Assembly (NCBI GenBank): GCA_963930775.1
Contig: OZ005696.1
Span: forward strand, 6,510,001 to 6,574,000
Origin: Cliona cf. orientalis
Lineage: Eukaryota; Porifera; Demospongiae; Clionaida; Clionaidae
Direction of reading: 5' to 3'
Length of the DNA: 64,000 nt
Part shown: piece by piece, positions 33,706 through 45,865 of the stretch
Layout of the letters: every line of letters begins with the position of its first letter
How positions within the stretch are numbered: the stretch's first letter is position 1
Position numbers and translations under genes: made by a program
The notes under the pieces: generated by a model
What the model was told of the DNA's origin: nothing
What the model saw: the letters and a program-made list of their open reading frames with translations, nothing else
The model's database searches: none

Positions 33706-34559
33706 ATAATAAATATGATATAAGCCATGAAAGGCACTCCCACTAATGGTATAACTCAGCCACAAATCAAACAAATATTTAACCAATGATGCTTATGAAA
33801 GTGTTAACATTAGTGTTTTAAGTTGTAATGAAACAAATTTTATTTTCTCTCCTATTATCTACACTCTTCACTGGCCTTCCTACAGCTCAGCGGGCCATGG
33901 CCTTGATGGGGTACCTCCTCTGGGTATATTGCTTCAACTGCCAATGTGGTGCCATTGAGTGTAAATGTACCGTAAGCACTCTCATCCGTGTCTAGCTACA
34001 CGTAGCTAATTCAGTAGCTAACTTTATGTCAACCATTTCCCTACAGTACGAATTAAGCGCATAGCTAATAAAAGTATTGTAGAACAATTAAGAAGTATAA
34101 TAATATTATTATAATGAAACTTATAATTCATTGCACTGCATCTTCAATTGGGAGCCCACAAACCTTTGACCACGCCCCCTATATCATCACTGGGTGCACT
34201 ATATCAGGATCATGATGGCAAAGTGCACAGTGGGTGGAGTTTTGAATAATGATAATCATTCTTGCATATGTCAGGGTTATTTTTAGCAAAAATGGAATGT
34301 GCACCTTCAGTTGCCATGGGAACACAGTAGGTGTGGCCCTACGGTATTGGAGTCCTGTGGGCTCAATTTATATATATCAGCTAGAGGAACTTATGAACTC
34401 AGAAAAATAAATCATTACTTAACAATTATTGCAAGTATTTAATATGGTAACCCTATAGGTAATAAGTTCATTCATATCTCGATTCAAACATTCACCATAA
34501 ATTTTGGCGTTTGTGCAAGCTAATACAATAGTTTTATCACCTGCTTCTATAGCTATAGA

Positions 34560-35430
34560 ATTTATGAATTAGCTAGAGCATGGAGTAATCTTCATCATGA
34601 TGATGAAATCTTAAGCATGCAAGGATCCAGCTATTAGAAAAGCAATCTGCTCATTTTGGGACTTTTTTGATATTCACGGTAACTTATTGTATATTATGCA
34701 TGTGCTGTACTGCAATCTGCATTATATTTTTTTGGCTATACACTGCTGATGTGATATACACTGACAGCTGCATTCGTAGAAAGCAAGTTGGATATTCATC
34801 TATCATGATAAAGGTATCGTACCACCATCTTCCTCAAATTGTTTGTAGTATGTAGCTAGCTACATAGCCTCCCCTGTTTGTTGTATGCATGAACAAATGT
34901 GTACTGTATTGTAATCTGCTCTATGTGCTTAGTATACACCGCTGATGCATATATACTGACAGCCACATTCGTAGAAAGCAAGTTGGACATAAATATTATA
35001 ATATTATTATCATGACAAAAATTGATTTAGTTTGATGCTACCACCCGATCTCTTTCTCGTGATTATAGCAGGTCACATAGAAAATTTCTCCAATGAAATA
35101 TAGCACTATAGCAGTGGTATAATAGCTATCATCCAGTGTGCAATGGGTCCTTGGAGATGATGTTCTATCGAAGACTAGTGATATCAGAGGAGATGTTAGC
35201 ACAGTTCTTAATGATGTAGTGCTCGTATATAGGATTTGTGGGACAAGGTGGTTGGAGATGAAGGAAGTGGGAAGGGCCTCTATGAATTTTAGGTGTGTCC
35301 TTACAGAGGGGTTCCACTGTAGTTGTTATAGCTACCTTTCCACTTTATTCTTGGTTAAGGCACCTGCCATAATCCCACAACACATAACTGTCTTCACCAG
35401 GTGCTGCTAGTCTCTTATATCATTGTACAA
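34560..35430. repeat. Long direct repeat, left of beta-helix gene
   Basis: Matches 42130-42960 in the same orientation (shared AGCATGGAG.AATCTTCATC, GAAGGAAGTGGGAAGGGCCT, CACCAGGTGCTGCTAGTCTC). The two copies flank the beta-helix gene. No coding function recognised. Confidence 0.7.
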
Positions 35431-36744
35431 GACATGGCACTAGGTGAGACTCCTAGATTCTGACATAAAGGATTTTTATCTAGAGCATGCATGCTTACAA
35501 AATAGAAACACAAGAAGTGCCAAGCTACTCCCAGGTAAATTAACACTGCACATTTCAAGGGGATCAATGCGTGTAGCATATTATATTATGACCAAAATCA
35601 AGAATTATGAATGTACTTAAGCGTCCATGGATGCTTACCTGGGACACTATGGTAATTATTATTCATTAGTTGTTTGAAAATACTTACCAGCTACGAGAAA
35701 ATGGGGAAGATGGTAGTATCTATGAAACAAATCAATTTTTTATTATGAAAACATCCAATTTGCTTTCTACAAAGTTGATCAGCTATGAGAAAAGGGACCA
35801 TTTGGGACTTTTTATTCTGCCATAGTATAATAATTATTATGTTTGTGTCCATACACTGATAATCATGTATATATATACTCTTCGTAGAAAGTAAGTTGGA
35901 TATTGTGTGAGAAAAGAGATCATTTGGGAAAGATGATTACCATGGTATGAAATCTTTATCGTGATCGTACATGCTGTCTAGGGACTACCAATTAACCCTC
36001 AGTAATAACCCATGTGACTTGTACATACCAGAATTATATAGAGAGATCACTATACAATACTGTAAATTACTTATCAAGAGTAGCTATGATGTGCTAACTC
36101 GTGAAATTTTCATTTTTATTTTGCGGAACAAAGTGACGAGTATTTATATGAAAATAGTGAATATATTATACAAATTTATACAGCGAATATATGGCCCACA
36201 ATAATACTGACGAAAATATTATTACACGAAAATTTCTAGCAAAAATTTGCTAACGAAATTAATGCGAATTACGGTAATAATTATTATAGCTACTGCATGA
36301 CTCATACCATACATACCTGGTATCCCAATCCATAATAATAATATTATTGATTATGCTACTAGCTACATATCCAGTAACCACTGGTCTAGAATTTTCTGTA
36401 GTAACAATCCGTACAACTGATCCATATCTGATTCATGACAGCTCTGATATCACTAGGTTTCCTAGAAGTGATGTAGACAGGCTCAGCGAGGCTGCATGGC
36501 TATTTAAGTGCCTCGCAAGTTCAACCAAGCTAGGACTCAGTGAAGACTTGGCTAATTTTTCGATAACCTATTTCAAGATAAGCAATCAGATTTTGCTATA
36601 GCTGTATTACTGTGGACACTCCTCTACAGTGACATAGCTAAATAGGTTCGAGTAGCTAATACAGAGAAGGTATTGGCTAAAGTAGGTTGTCTAAAACTCG
36701 ATCTGCTACTAAGTCTAGCAGTGTTTAACTTAGCCATTACAGCA
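35431..36744. other. Intergenic region before beta-helix gene
   Basis: AT-rich. 36090-36280 looks like a decayed end of the ACCGTATAGC fold-back family. No gene recognised before the start at 36745. Confidence 0.45.
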
Positions 36745-37789
36745 ATGATTAACGATCGTTTTGCTCTCACTCTGCATCTGTTACTGTTCCTCTTAGTGTA
36801 TGCTGACTCAGCAGCAAACAGCCAGGTACACTACTACATCACACCCTCACAGAGTATTCTCTGTCCTAGAGATCCCTGCCTCACTCTAGCACAGTTTGCT
36901 GCTAATTCCATCAGCTACCTCAGCAATGAAACTAACGCATCTCTCTCCTTTCTGCCAGGAAATCATAGTCTTGATGGAGAGCTCTCGCTGTCTCATGCAG
37001 ACAACTTCTTGATGACAAAGGTCATAGGAGGCAATGGAACTGTGTTTGTAGAATGTGGCAGTCAATCAGGAAGATTCAATATCAGAAAGACAACATTCGC
37101 TATGATAAAGGATCTGCACTTTGTTGGCTGTGGAGGTAACAGAGTTAGCCAAGTGGGGCGGTTTATAGTTGAAGACACCATCTTTGAGGGCGTGCAAGGC
37201 AGAGGTAGATCTCAGCACTAGTGCTGAATGAAGTGACTGATGCTAGTGTTGCAAAAAGTTCATTCTTTTCCAATACACAACGTAGCACATTTTACTCAAA
37301 CTTTAGATACCTTGAAGATCTACTGAAATATCTCTATCTAAATCGAAACTTATCGCTTGCAGTTGGTGGTGCAGTGTACACAACCTTCAGTAATGTTTCA
37401 ATTGTTAATAGCAAGTTCACAGACAATAGAGCCGATATAGGAGGAGCACTGTTTGCTCACAATAGCAGTCTTTATGTTGTTGGAAGCACTTACAGCTACA
37501 ATAAAGCTAGTTTTGCTGGAGCCACGATCACATTGGAATCCTCGATCAGCATCAAACATAGTAATTTTATTGAAAATACGGCCATAATCAAAGGTGGCGT
37601 GATGATAGCAAATAGAGACACATTCAGTATCCATTGTACTATTTTTACTAACAATAGTGCTGGTCATGTTGCAGGAGTAATGCTGACATATGACTCAATG
37701 TTCGGTATCACAGATAGCACTTTTAGTGATAATACAGCTAAATGGTATGGTGGAGTCATTCATGCAATTAATGGCTCATTCACTATTAC

Positions 37790-39060
37790 TGGCAGTACTT
37801 TTACTAACAACAGTGCTGGTGTCATGTACATGCATAATTCATCATTTAATGTTACCAACAGTAATTTTACTAACAGTAGTGCAGCTGACGATGGTGGTGT
37901 CATGATCACATCTGCTTCGTCATTTAGTATCACGAGCAGTACTTTTACTAACAGCAGTGCACCTTATCGTGGTGGTGTCATGTTCACATCTGATTCTTTA
38001 TTTAATATTACCAACAGTACTTTTACTAACAACAGTGCAGGTAACGATGGTGTCATGATCATATTTGATTCGTCATTTAATACTACCAGCAGTACTTTTA
38101 CTAACAACAGTGCAGCAAATCATGGTGGTGTCATGTACACACATAATTCGTCATTTAATGTTACCAATAGTACTTTTACTAACAACAGTGCAGCTGACGA
38201 TGGTGGTGTCATGGAAACATCTAATTTGTCATTTAATATTATATTACCAACAGTACTTTTACTAACAGCAGTGCAGCTGACGTTGGTGGTGTCATGTACA
38301 CACGTAATTCATCATTTAATGTTATCAGCAGTACTTTTACTAACAGCAGTGCAGCTGGTAGTGGTGGTGTCATGATCACATTTGATTCGTCGTTTAATGT
38401 TACCCACAGTACTTTTACTAACAGCAGTGCAGCTGACGATGGTGGTGTCATGATCACATCGGCTTCATCATTTAGTATCACCAGCAGTACGTTTACTAAC
38501 AGCAGTGCACCTTATCGTGGTGGTGTCATGTCCACATATAATTCATTATTTAATATTACCAGCAGTAACTTTGCCAACAACACTGCAGCTGTTGGCGGTG
38601 TCATGGAAATATCTAATTCGACATTTAATGTTACCAACAGTACTTTTACTAACAACAGAGCATCTAACATTGGTGGTGTCATGGAAACATCTAATTCGTC
38701 ATTTAATGTTACCAATAGTAGCTACTTTTATTAACAACAGTGCAGCTAACTTTGGTGGTGTCATGATCACATTTGATTCATCATTTAATATTACCAGCAG
38801 TACTTTTACTAACAGTGCAGCTAACATTAATGGTGTCATGTACACACGTTACTCATCATTTAATGTTACCAATAGTACTTTTACTAATAACAGTGCAGCT
38901 GGCAATGGTGGTGTCATGATCACATCCGATTCATCAATTAATATTACCAGCAGTACTTTTACAAACAGCAGTGCAGCTTATCGTGGTGGTGTCATGTACA
39001 CAGTGCATTCGTTTGTTAATATTACCTGCAGTATTTTCACTAACAACAGTGCAGGTGATA
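37790..39060 (+). repeat. 78 bp coding repeat array (beta-helix rungs)
   Basis: About 16 tandem units of 78 bp, each encoding one 26-residue rung with core ACTTTTACTAACAACAGTGC (TFTNNSA) and GGTGGTGTCATG (GGVM). Some units are shorter by whole codons. Two units carry frame-changing insertions, 5 bp near 38236 and 4 bp at 38721-38724, which together restore the original frame modulo three. Confidence 0.9.
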
Positions 39061-40639
39061 TTGGCGGTGTTGCATATGCAACTCATGCTTCGTCGTTTAA
39101 CATTATTGAAAGTAATTTTTATGCTAACAGATATGGAGGAATAATGATAACTGTAGAAAGCTCAACATATATTACTAATGGTACATTTGATTATAATTCA
39201 GGATGTTTCTATATTATCTGTTGCAACCTGACTTTCAGTGGCTACACAAGATTAGAGAACTGTGCAAAACGGTCGAATGAAATAGCAGATGCAAGAGAAG
39301 AAGGAGGGGCAATTACTAGTTTCTTGTCAACCATGATCTTCACTGGAGTAAGTAATTTATCAAACAATCAAGCAAGGAGTGGTGGAGCAATATCAGCCAC
39401 CGAGAGTAAAATCATGACGTATGGTGAACTAATAATAGCCAACAACACAGCCACAGTCAGCAGTGGAGGTGGTATTTCTCTACATCAAATCTTGAAGTCA
39501 GGGGAAACTGTATCATCTCTGGTAACTATGCTATGACGAGGGGTGGAGGAATCCATGCCACTAGTTCAACTGTTGCTGTATATCAATTAGGGACTCTTCA
39601 ATTCATCAACAATGAAGCAAAACATGGAAGTGGGCTTTATCTAGAATTTAATGCAAAATTGTATGTGCAAAAACCTACATCGGAAATTGTAAGTTTTGAA
39701 CGTCTACTAATACTATTTCAAGCTAACCATGTCAACTATGGAGGAGCCATATATGTGGCAGACAATACCAACGCTGGTGCATGCTCACCTGATAATGAAT
39801 GCTTTATCCAAACACTTGGACTTTATCCAAATTCTATAGCATCTACAAACATATTCTTCTCTGGAAACACTGCAAGTGAGCAAGGAGCCAATATCTTTGG
39901 AGGACTACTGGATAGATGCATCCCAAGTCCATTTGCTGAAGTTTCGTGGCAACTAGAGACACTACCATCATACTATAATGGTGTCGGTTACATTAATGAC
40001 ATCACCAACATAACAGCATTAGATACATACAGCATATCCTCTCTGCCTGTTCGAATTTGTTTTTGTAAGGGTGAGAGTGAGCCCGATTGTGGCTATCTGC
40101 CACCAACCATCAAAGTCAAGAAAGGAGAAACTTTCACTGTGCCACTTGTTGCAGTGGATCAGGTCAATCATTCTGTAGATGCAAACATCATCAGTTCTCT
40201 ATCTTTTCAAGATGGTGGTTTTAGTGAAGGACAGCAAACTCAGAGTGTAGGGAGAAACTGTAGCAATGTAACATTCAACGTGTTCTCTCCTCATAACTTG
40301 GAAATAATTAAACTCTTTGCTGATGGTCCCTGTGGAAGTTCCCCACTTTTCACACGACAACTTTATATCCAGTTCACTGACTGCACTTGCCCAGTTGGTT
40401 TTGAGCTCGGTTTTGAGTCTTTAAAAACCGCTACAAGGTGCCAATGCTTTTGTGATGCACGATTGTCTCCCCACATCATTAGCTGTGATCCAATAACTGA
40501 ATCTCTTGTGAGAGTGAACACTAATTCATGGATCACTCACATCAATGACACTGACCCACCTGGCTACGTCATTCATCCTAATTGCCCTTTTGACTACTGC
40601 CGACCTCCAACTGAAAATATCAGCATGAATCTCAACCTT

Positions 40640-41938
40640 CCTGGTGGAGCAGATGCACAGTGTGCCTACAATCGCAGTGGAGTTTTATGTGGAGGTTGTC
40701 AGGAACACCTCAGCCTCTCTCTAGGTAGTTCACGTTGCTCATCTTGTCACAGCCACTGGCCTGCAGTACTTATTGCAATTCTCCTAGCTGCCATCGTAGC
40801 AGGAATCTTGCATGGTGACTGCACTGTTAGCCCTCAATATGACCGTGGCTGTTGGACTGATCAATGGCTTCATCTTTCATGCCAACATCATAGCAGCTAA
40901 CAGTGCCATCTTCTTTCCATTGTCAGAGCTTAGCTTTCCCACTGTGTTTGTAGCTTGGCTTAATCTGGACATAGGAATTGATGTCTGCTTCTTTGATGGT
41001 CTTGATACATACACCAAAACCTGGCTTCAACTGTCTTTTCCCACTTACATCATCTCTCTAGTGATTATCGTAATCATCATCAGTGAGTACTCCCCTCGAT
41101 TTGCTAGACTAATTGGAAAGAGAGACCCAATTGCAACTCTAGCTACTCTAATCCTGCTATCTTATGCCAAACTCCTCTCAGTGACTATCACAGCTTTGTC
41201 GTTTGCTGTCCTTGACTATCCTGATGGCTCACGAGAGACTGTATGGCTTTCTGATGGAAATGTGTCATACTTTCAAGGGAAGCATGTAGCTCTTGTCCTC
41301 ATTGCCATACTGATAATTCTAGTTGGTGTCCCCTATACACTCCTTCTCTTTCTCTGGCAGTGGATTGTTTGTGCTCCAGAGTGGAAGATTTTCAAATGGA
41401 CAAGGAACACTATAAGCTAATTGTCTTCATCTCTGTCCATCATGCTCCATACAACAGTAAGTATTGCTACTGGACTGGCTTGCTACTGCTCGTGAGGGTG
41501 GTCTTGTGTATCACTGCTTCAGTCACAACGTCCGGAAATCCTCAAACTTCACTTTTAGTGACAATCATCTTGGTTGGAAGCCTCTTTCTTATAAAAGAAA
41601 TTAATGGAGCGAGGATGTACAAAAAATCATTGTTGAACATCACAGAGACAGGGCTCTACTTCAATCTTCTTGCTTTATCTGCTTTTAGTTTGTACCACTT
41701 CAAGATTGACATTGAGAAGCAGACAGCTGTTGCCTACACTTCTACCATCATTACCTTCATCCTTTTGGTTGGAGTGATTATCTATCATGTGTATTTGCTG
41801 GTTAGAAAGGATCAGCTCCGGCCGGGAGATCTGGAGGAGTTGAATGAGTATCTCCTGGCTCCAGTTCAAGCTGCTAAAGATATTACAGTGACTAGCTCTA
41901 GTATCGAAATCCCCAAGCCTCAAGACCACCAAATGTGA
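40640..41938 (+). CDS. Membrane core of beta-helix protein
   Basis: The 3' part, in three frames (to 40900, from about 40812, from about 41360). CGGCQEHLSLSLGSSRCSSC corresponds to the MCSKC....CVPC motif of genes A-D. It is followed by a first span (VLIAILLAAIVAGIL), a second block NGFIFHANIIAANSAIFFPL, then LLSYAKLL and a final set of spans. The tail ends in a Ser/Pro/Gln-rich cytosolic stretch. The equivalent part in genes A-D has the same span order, which supports homology rather than chance. Confidence 0.65.
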
Positions 41939-42129
41939 ACACTGATCAGATTGAAAATACAATGTCATACATAGTAACAGCTGACAGTGTGTATACTCAG
42001 TAACTTCAGTTAACTTGTTTAGAGTGTGTCCCCCGCATAACATTTCTTAATAGCACTTATTAATTTGAATTTTTGCAATGATTGTTACGTTAATTACAAA
42101 AACCGACTAGTTTATCATTGTATAAATTT

Positions 42130-42960
42130 ATGATTAATTATTAGAGCATGGAGCAATCTTCATCATGATGGTGAAATCTAAAAAAAATTAAGCATGCAAG
42201 GATTCAGCTATTTGAAAAGCAACCCGATCATTTTGGGACTTTAATTTTGTGTTTATAGACTGACATTGTAGCTAGTTGTATGCATGAAGAAAAATCTGTA
42301 CTGTATTGTAATTTGCTCTATATTAATTTTGTCGCTATACACTGCTGATGCATGCAGCTGCATTCATAAAAGTCATGTTCGATGTTGTCATGATAAGTTT
42401 CATGCTACCATCTGGTCTCTTTTCTTATGATCATGGCAAGTCACATAATTATATATGATAGCCAAGTTAGGAATTTTCTCCAATGAAATAATCATTTGCC
42501 GTTCATACTATCTCACTAACTTAAGCTATAGGTACCTCTCATTTCCTCTCACGTACCCTTCCATTCCTCTGCTGTTGTCGCTATAGCAGTGATATTATAA
42601 TCGTCCAACGACCAGTGGCTGTGACTGGACACAATGAGTCTTTGGAGATCCATTGAAGACTGGTGATTCAGAAGAAGATGGACATCTGTCAGCACAGTCC
42701 TCACTCAATGATTCAGTGCTTGTAGGAGGATTTATGGGATAAGGTGGATGGAGATGAAGGAAGTGGGAAGGGCCTCCATGAATTTTAGGGGTGTTCTTAC
42801 AGAGGGGTTCCCACTAAAGTCATAATTGTCTAGGATTACCATCACTATAGTTGTTATAGCTAGCTTTCCACTTTATTCTTGGTTGAGGCACCTGCCATAA
42901 TCCCACAGCACATATTAACAGTCTTCACCAGGTGCTGCTAGTCTCTTATGTCAGTGACAT
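42130..42960. repeat. Long direct repeat, right of beta-helix gene
   Basis: Partner of 34560-35430, same orientation, with several short insertions and deletions between the copies. No gene recognised. Confidence 0.7.
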
Positions 42961-43099
42961 GGTGAACAATGTTATAATTAATTGCCACACGTATGCGGCT
43001 AATTTGCATAAGAACTCTAAGATTAGTAAGAATTATCAAATTCTATCAGCATAATGTTATACAATAAGATATTGCTATAAATATTCTTATTATACATGT

Positions 43100-45200
43100 G
43101 GCTATATTATTCAGAATTGTTGATAGCTTGATAGTATACGATAGTATTTCTATTTCCTTCACCAAGTTCTGCAGCTCGAGATTTCATTTCCTCCAAACTT
43201 TGCGATACCTTCTGCAGCATTAAATTTTATATACGGCATAAAGTATTACAGCCAATATTATACAAGCATTGCTTTCTGCTTAATAAATTAATATAATAGT
43301 AAAGCAGCCAGTTGCCATAATAAATGGTAGTAATGTGTGATACGTATTGACTCTTGTTGATTTAAAGAGTATGATCAGCATTCCAATAGCCATGAAAGTG
43401 AGCCCAACAAAAGTGTAGAATATACCATAACTTACAACTCTAAAGATAACATTATGCACTCAGTAGCAATTTACTTTTTTGCGGTTATTAGGTAATTATG
43501 CGTTAATTATGATGAAACCTATGGTGTAATCTCTTAGGTAATCTATGAGATAATTATGAGAAAATTCAGGGCCCCGGACTTGAAATTCAGTGAAATATAT
43601 AGAGTATCTTGCGCGTGTATCCAGCGAATACCTTTACAAGCAGCGTGTTGCCTTCTCTGACAAGCAGCAGAGACACTCAGATTCCCGATGATCCGAGGCT
43701 AGTCTGCGACTGAGGCGCCGGCATCGTACTGTACAGTGAAGTGAACCCACTATATTGACGACCTTTACCACATACACCATTTCAACTATGCAGCTACTGA
43801 GTGCATGGTCAAGTTTTCATACAATATCATAATTCAACCAGATTCCAGCAAACCTGCAGCAGTCACGAGTTCCAGGTTCAGTGCCATCTTTGTAGTGACC
43901 TTGGAATGCATCACATCAATAATCAATTGTTTGCTCCAAAACAATATCTTTGAAAGCAGCTCATTGGATAGACAATGCATGAGGAGAATTAACGGACAAA
44001 AAAGGCCAAACACAAGGAAGAAGGTGACACTCATTATGGCATATGGCAGATGATTATAGTGGTATGATCGAGGCATCATAGTAGACATACCAATTATTAT
44101 CAGTGTATCCTGGTATCTTTGGATTAATGTGATAGAGTTTGACTGGAAGAAGGATGTCTAATGTTGCATTGAGTAGCTTCACGTATGAAAGAAGTAGAAA
44201 TGTGGCAAAGAACTTGATGATGGATGACTGAATATCCATAGCTCTAGTGATCATGAATCGTACACAGCATCTGTGAAATGGCCTCCACTACCAAATTAGC
44301 ATGCACTCGATACCATCTGGAATGAAGCTCTATCACTATGTAGGTGATTATGACCAGTAGGAGTGGGTAAATGGCTATGGCATAGTCCAGTGCTAATATC
44401 TGAAGTGTTGTTAAATCAAGGCAAATGTTTAGTGGGAGCAAGCGAAAAAATCAAGATTCTATTATGGTGTAAGGGATTGTAGCTCTGCTCCAAGAACATA
44501 CTATTAGTGCCTTTTAAAGGTTAGAAGGAGTCCTCGCTTGGTTTAGCCTGGGTGATATAGCCATAGAGATACAGACTAGTGGAGTCAATTCAGAACAGAA
44601 TTAAACAAAAGAAGGTGAGCATGCATGAAGAATGAATGCTACAGTTGTAAATTATATTATTGTACTTACTATCTTTGCAAGCTAAATGCTTTAGCTCAAA
44701 ATAATAATATGAGTAGACAAGTGGGCTGAAACCTTTTCTATATACACTTGCTACACATTGGACCATCTCGGTTGTATTCAGTATAATATTTTTTGGCATT
44801 ATTGATGATAAATTTGCCGGCTCCAATGCAACTAGCATAATATTACATGTATATCGTATCAGTTATAAATCCACACCCATATTATGGACAGTCTCCAATT
44901 AGAACACTGCACTTGTCATTACTGTATGTCATACAGTTACAGGTTTGTATAGAAACTCTATTTATCACAAAATAGCTTGTCATGATTATATTCATGAAGT
45001 ACACACAGTATCTTATATTAGTTGGACAATGTTCTGCTTTGATATATATAGAGCACCATTTTTGGCCGGTTTATAGTCCTTGCATGGCAGGGAGATCCCT
45101 CCAGTCCAACACCTGTGATCTTCAGTTCCATTCTCAGGGTCAATATAGATGACCAAAGCTCTTGTTATTGTACATAACGAATTCTAATCACTGTGCACAG
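43100..45200 (-). pseudogene. Decayed membrane-family gene (minus strand)
   Basis: Aligns along its length with gene B: start region near 45180 (CWTGGISLPCKDYK-like), YGCGF block near 44880, MCSKC-like block near 44750, NICLDLTTLQILALDYAIAI near 44400, MDIQSSIIKFFATFLLLSYV near 44200, C-terminus near 43170. Numerous stops and small insertions, and a fold-back repeat inserted at 43454-43804. It is head-to-head with the intact gene at 45866. Confidence 0.8.
43454..43804. repeat. Inverted-repeat element inserted in pseudogene
   Basis: The ends TGCACTCAGTAG and CTACTGAGTGCA are inverted copies. The element separates two parts of the pseudogene that are contiguous in gene B (AAAGATAACAT and ACAATATCATAATTC). 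A longer inverted relative is at 3415-3995. Confidence 0.75.
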
Positions 45201-45720
45201 ATAAGTCATGTTGATCAGTTGATGCTACTTACTCATAATAGTCTTATAATATACCTTATAACATTATGACATTGTTATGAAACTTCATATTAAACTTATT
45301 ATAATTAAGCATGCTGATGGTAGCTACTTACACATTCAAGCCATTTAAGTTAAAAATAAACATGACAGTTCTTCACGGCCGATAGCATCAACAACTAGCA
45401 AAAACACAGAATCGGGGCTTATAGATGATCAAAGCTCTTGTTATTGTACGCATGCGCAATGAATTCTAATCACACTGATAAGTCCTGTTGATCAGTTGAT
45501 GCTACTTACTCATAATAGTCTTATATACCTTATATGACATTGTTATGAAACTTCATATTAAATGTTACAAGCATGCTGATGGTAGCTAACTTACACAAGC
45601 CATTCAAGTTAAAATAAACATGACAGTATCATCAGGGCCGATAGCATCAATAACTAGCAAAAACATGAATCTCTAAGTCATTCAGTTTCCTGACTGCAAG
45701 TCAGCTTGAAATTAAGAGGA
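45183..45720. repeat. Tandem-duplicated 5' flank
   Basis: The block starting GAATTCTAATCAC near 45179 and again near 45459 is repeated with about 280 bp period. A third copy is at 51497-51720, upstream of gene D. It is likely the promoter-side spacer of the plus-strand genes. Copies differ mostly by short AT-rich or GCTA insertions. Confidence 0.7.
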
Positions 45721-45865
45721 GGAACAAGCCAGACTGAATCGTATGTATAACTAGTACCTACATAATATTGAGTACAATTAGTTGTGGTACATGTATGTTG
45801 GCTAGCCTTGTCCCCGTGGACCCAATCTTTTGCAATTCAGTAGAAGAACTTTTGTGGCTAAAAAC

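Larger units (their letters stand above)
36745..41938 (+). pseudogene. Beta-helix ectodomain membrane protein, frameshifted
   Basis: A gene-length plus-strand coding region of about 1,720 codons, broken into six frames with no plausible introns. Order: signal peptide (ATG 36745, FALTLHLLLFLLVYADSA); an N-terminal domain (YYITPSQSILCPRDPCLTLA); a right-handed parallel beta-helix of about 18 repeats of 26 residues with core STFTNNSAADDGGVM; further irregular coils to about 39900; a Cys-rich stalk (CTCPVGFELGF, CQCFCDARLSPHIISCDP); then GVLCGGCQEHLSLSLGSSRC and about seven hydrophobic spans ending in a cytosolic tail (stop 41938). The stalk CxxC motif and the TM core (LSYAKLLSVTIT, HHAPYNSKYCYWTGLLLLVR) align by position with genes A-D, so this is the same family with a much longer ectodomain. 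Frame breaks are near 37205, 38236, 38721, 39495, 40808 and 41412. It is either a recent pseudogene or damaged by sequencing indels. Confidence 0.75.

Noticed and set aside
37790-39060. CRISPR-like or bacterial Pmp-like repeat array
   Set aside because: Repeats are contiguous coding units without spacers. The signal peptide, stalk and eukaryotic-type membrane core tie the array to the neighbouring animal gene family, so bacterial contamination is unlikely.
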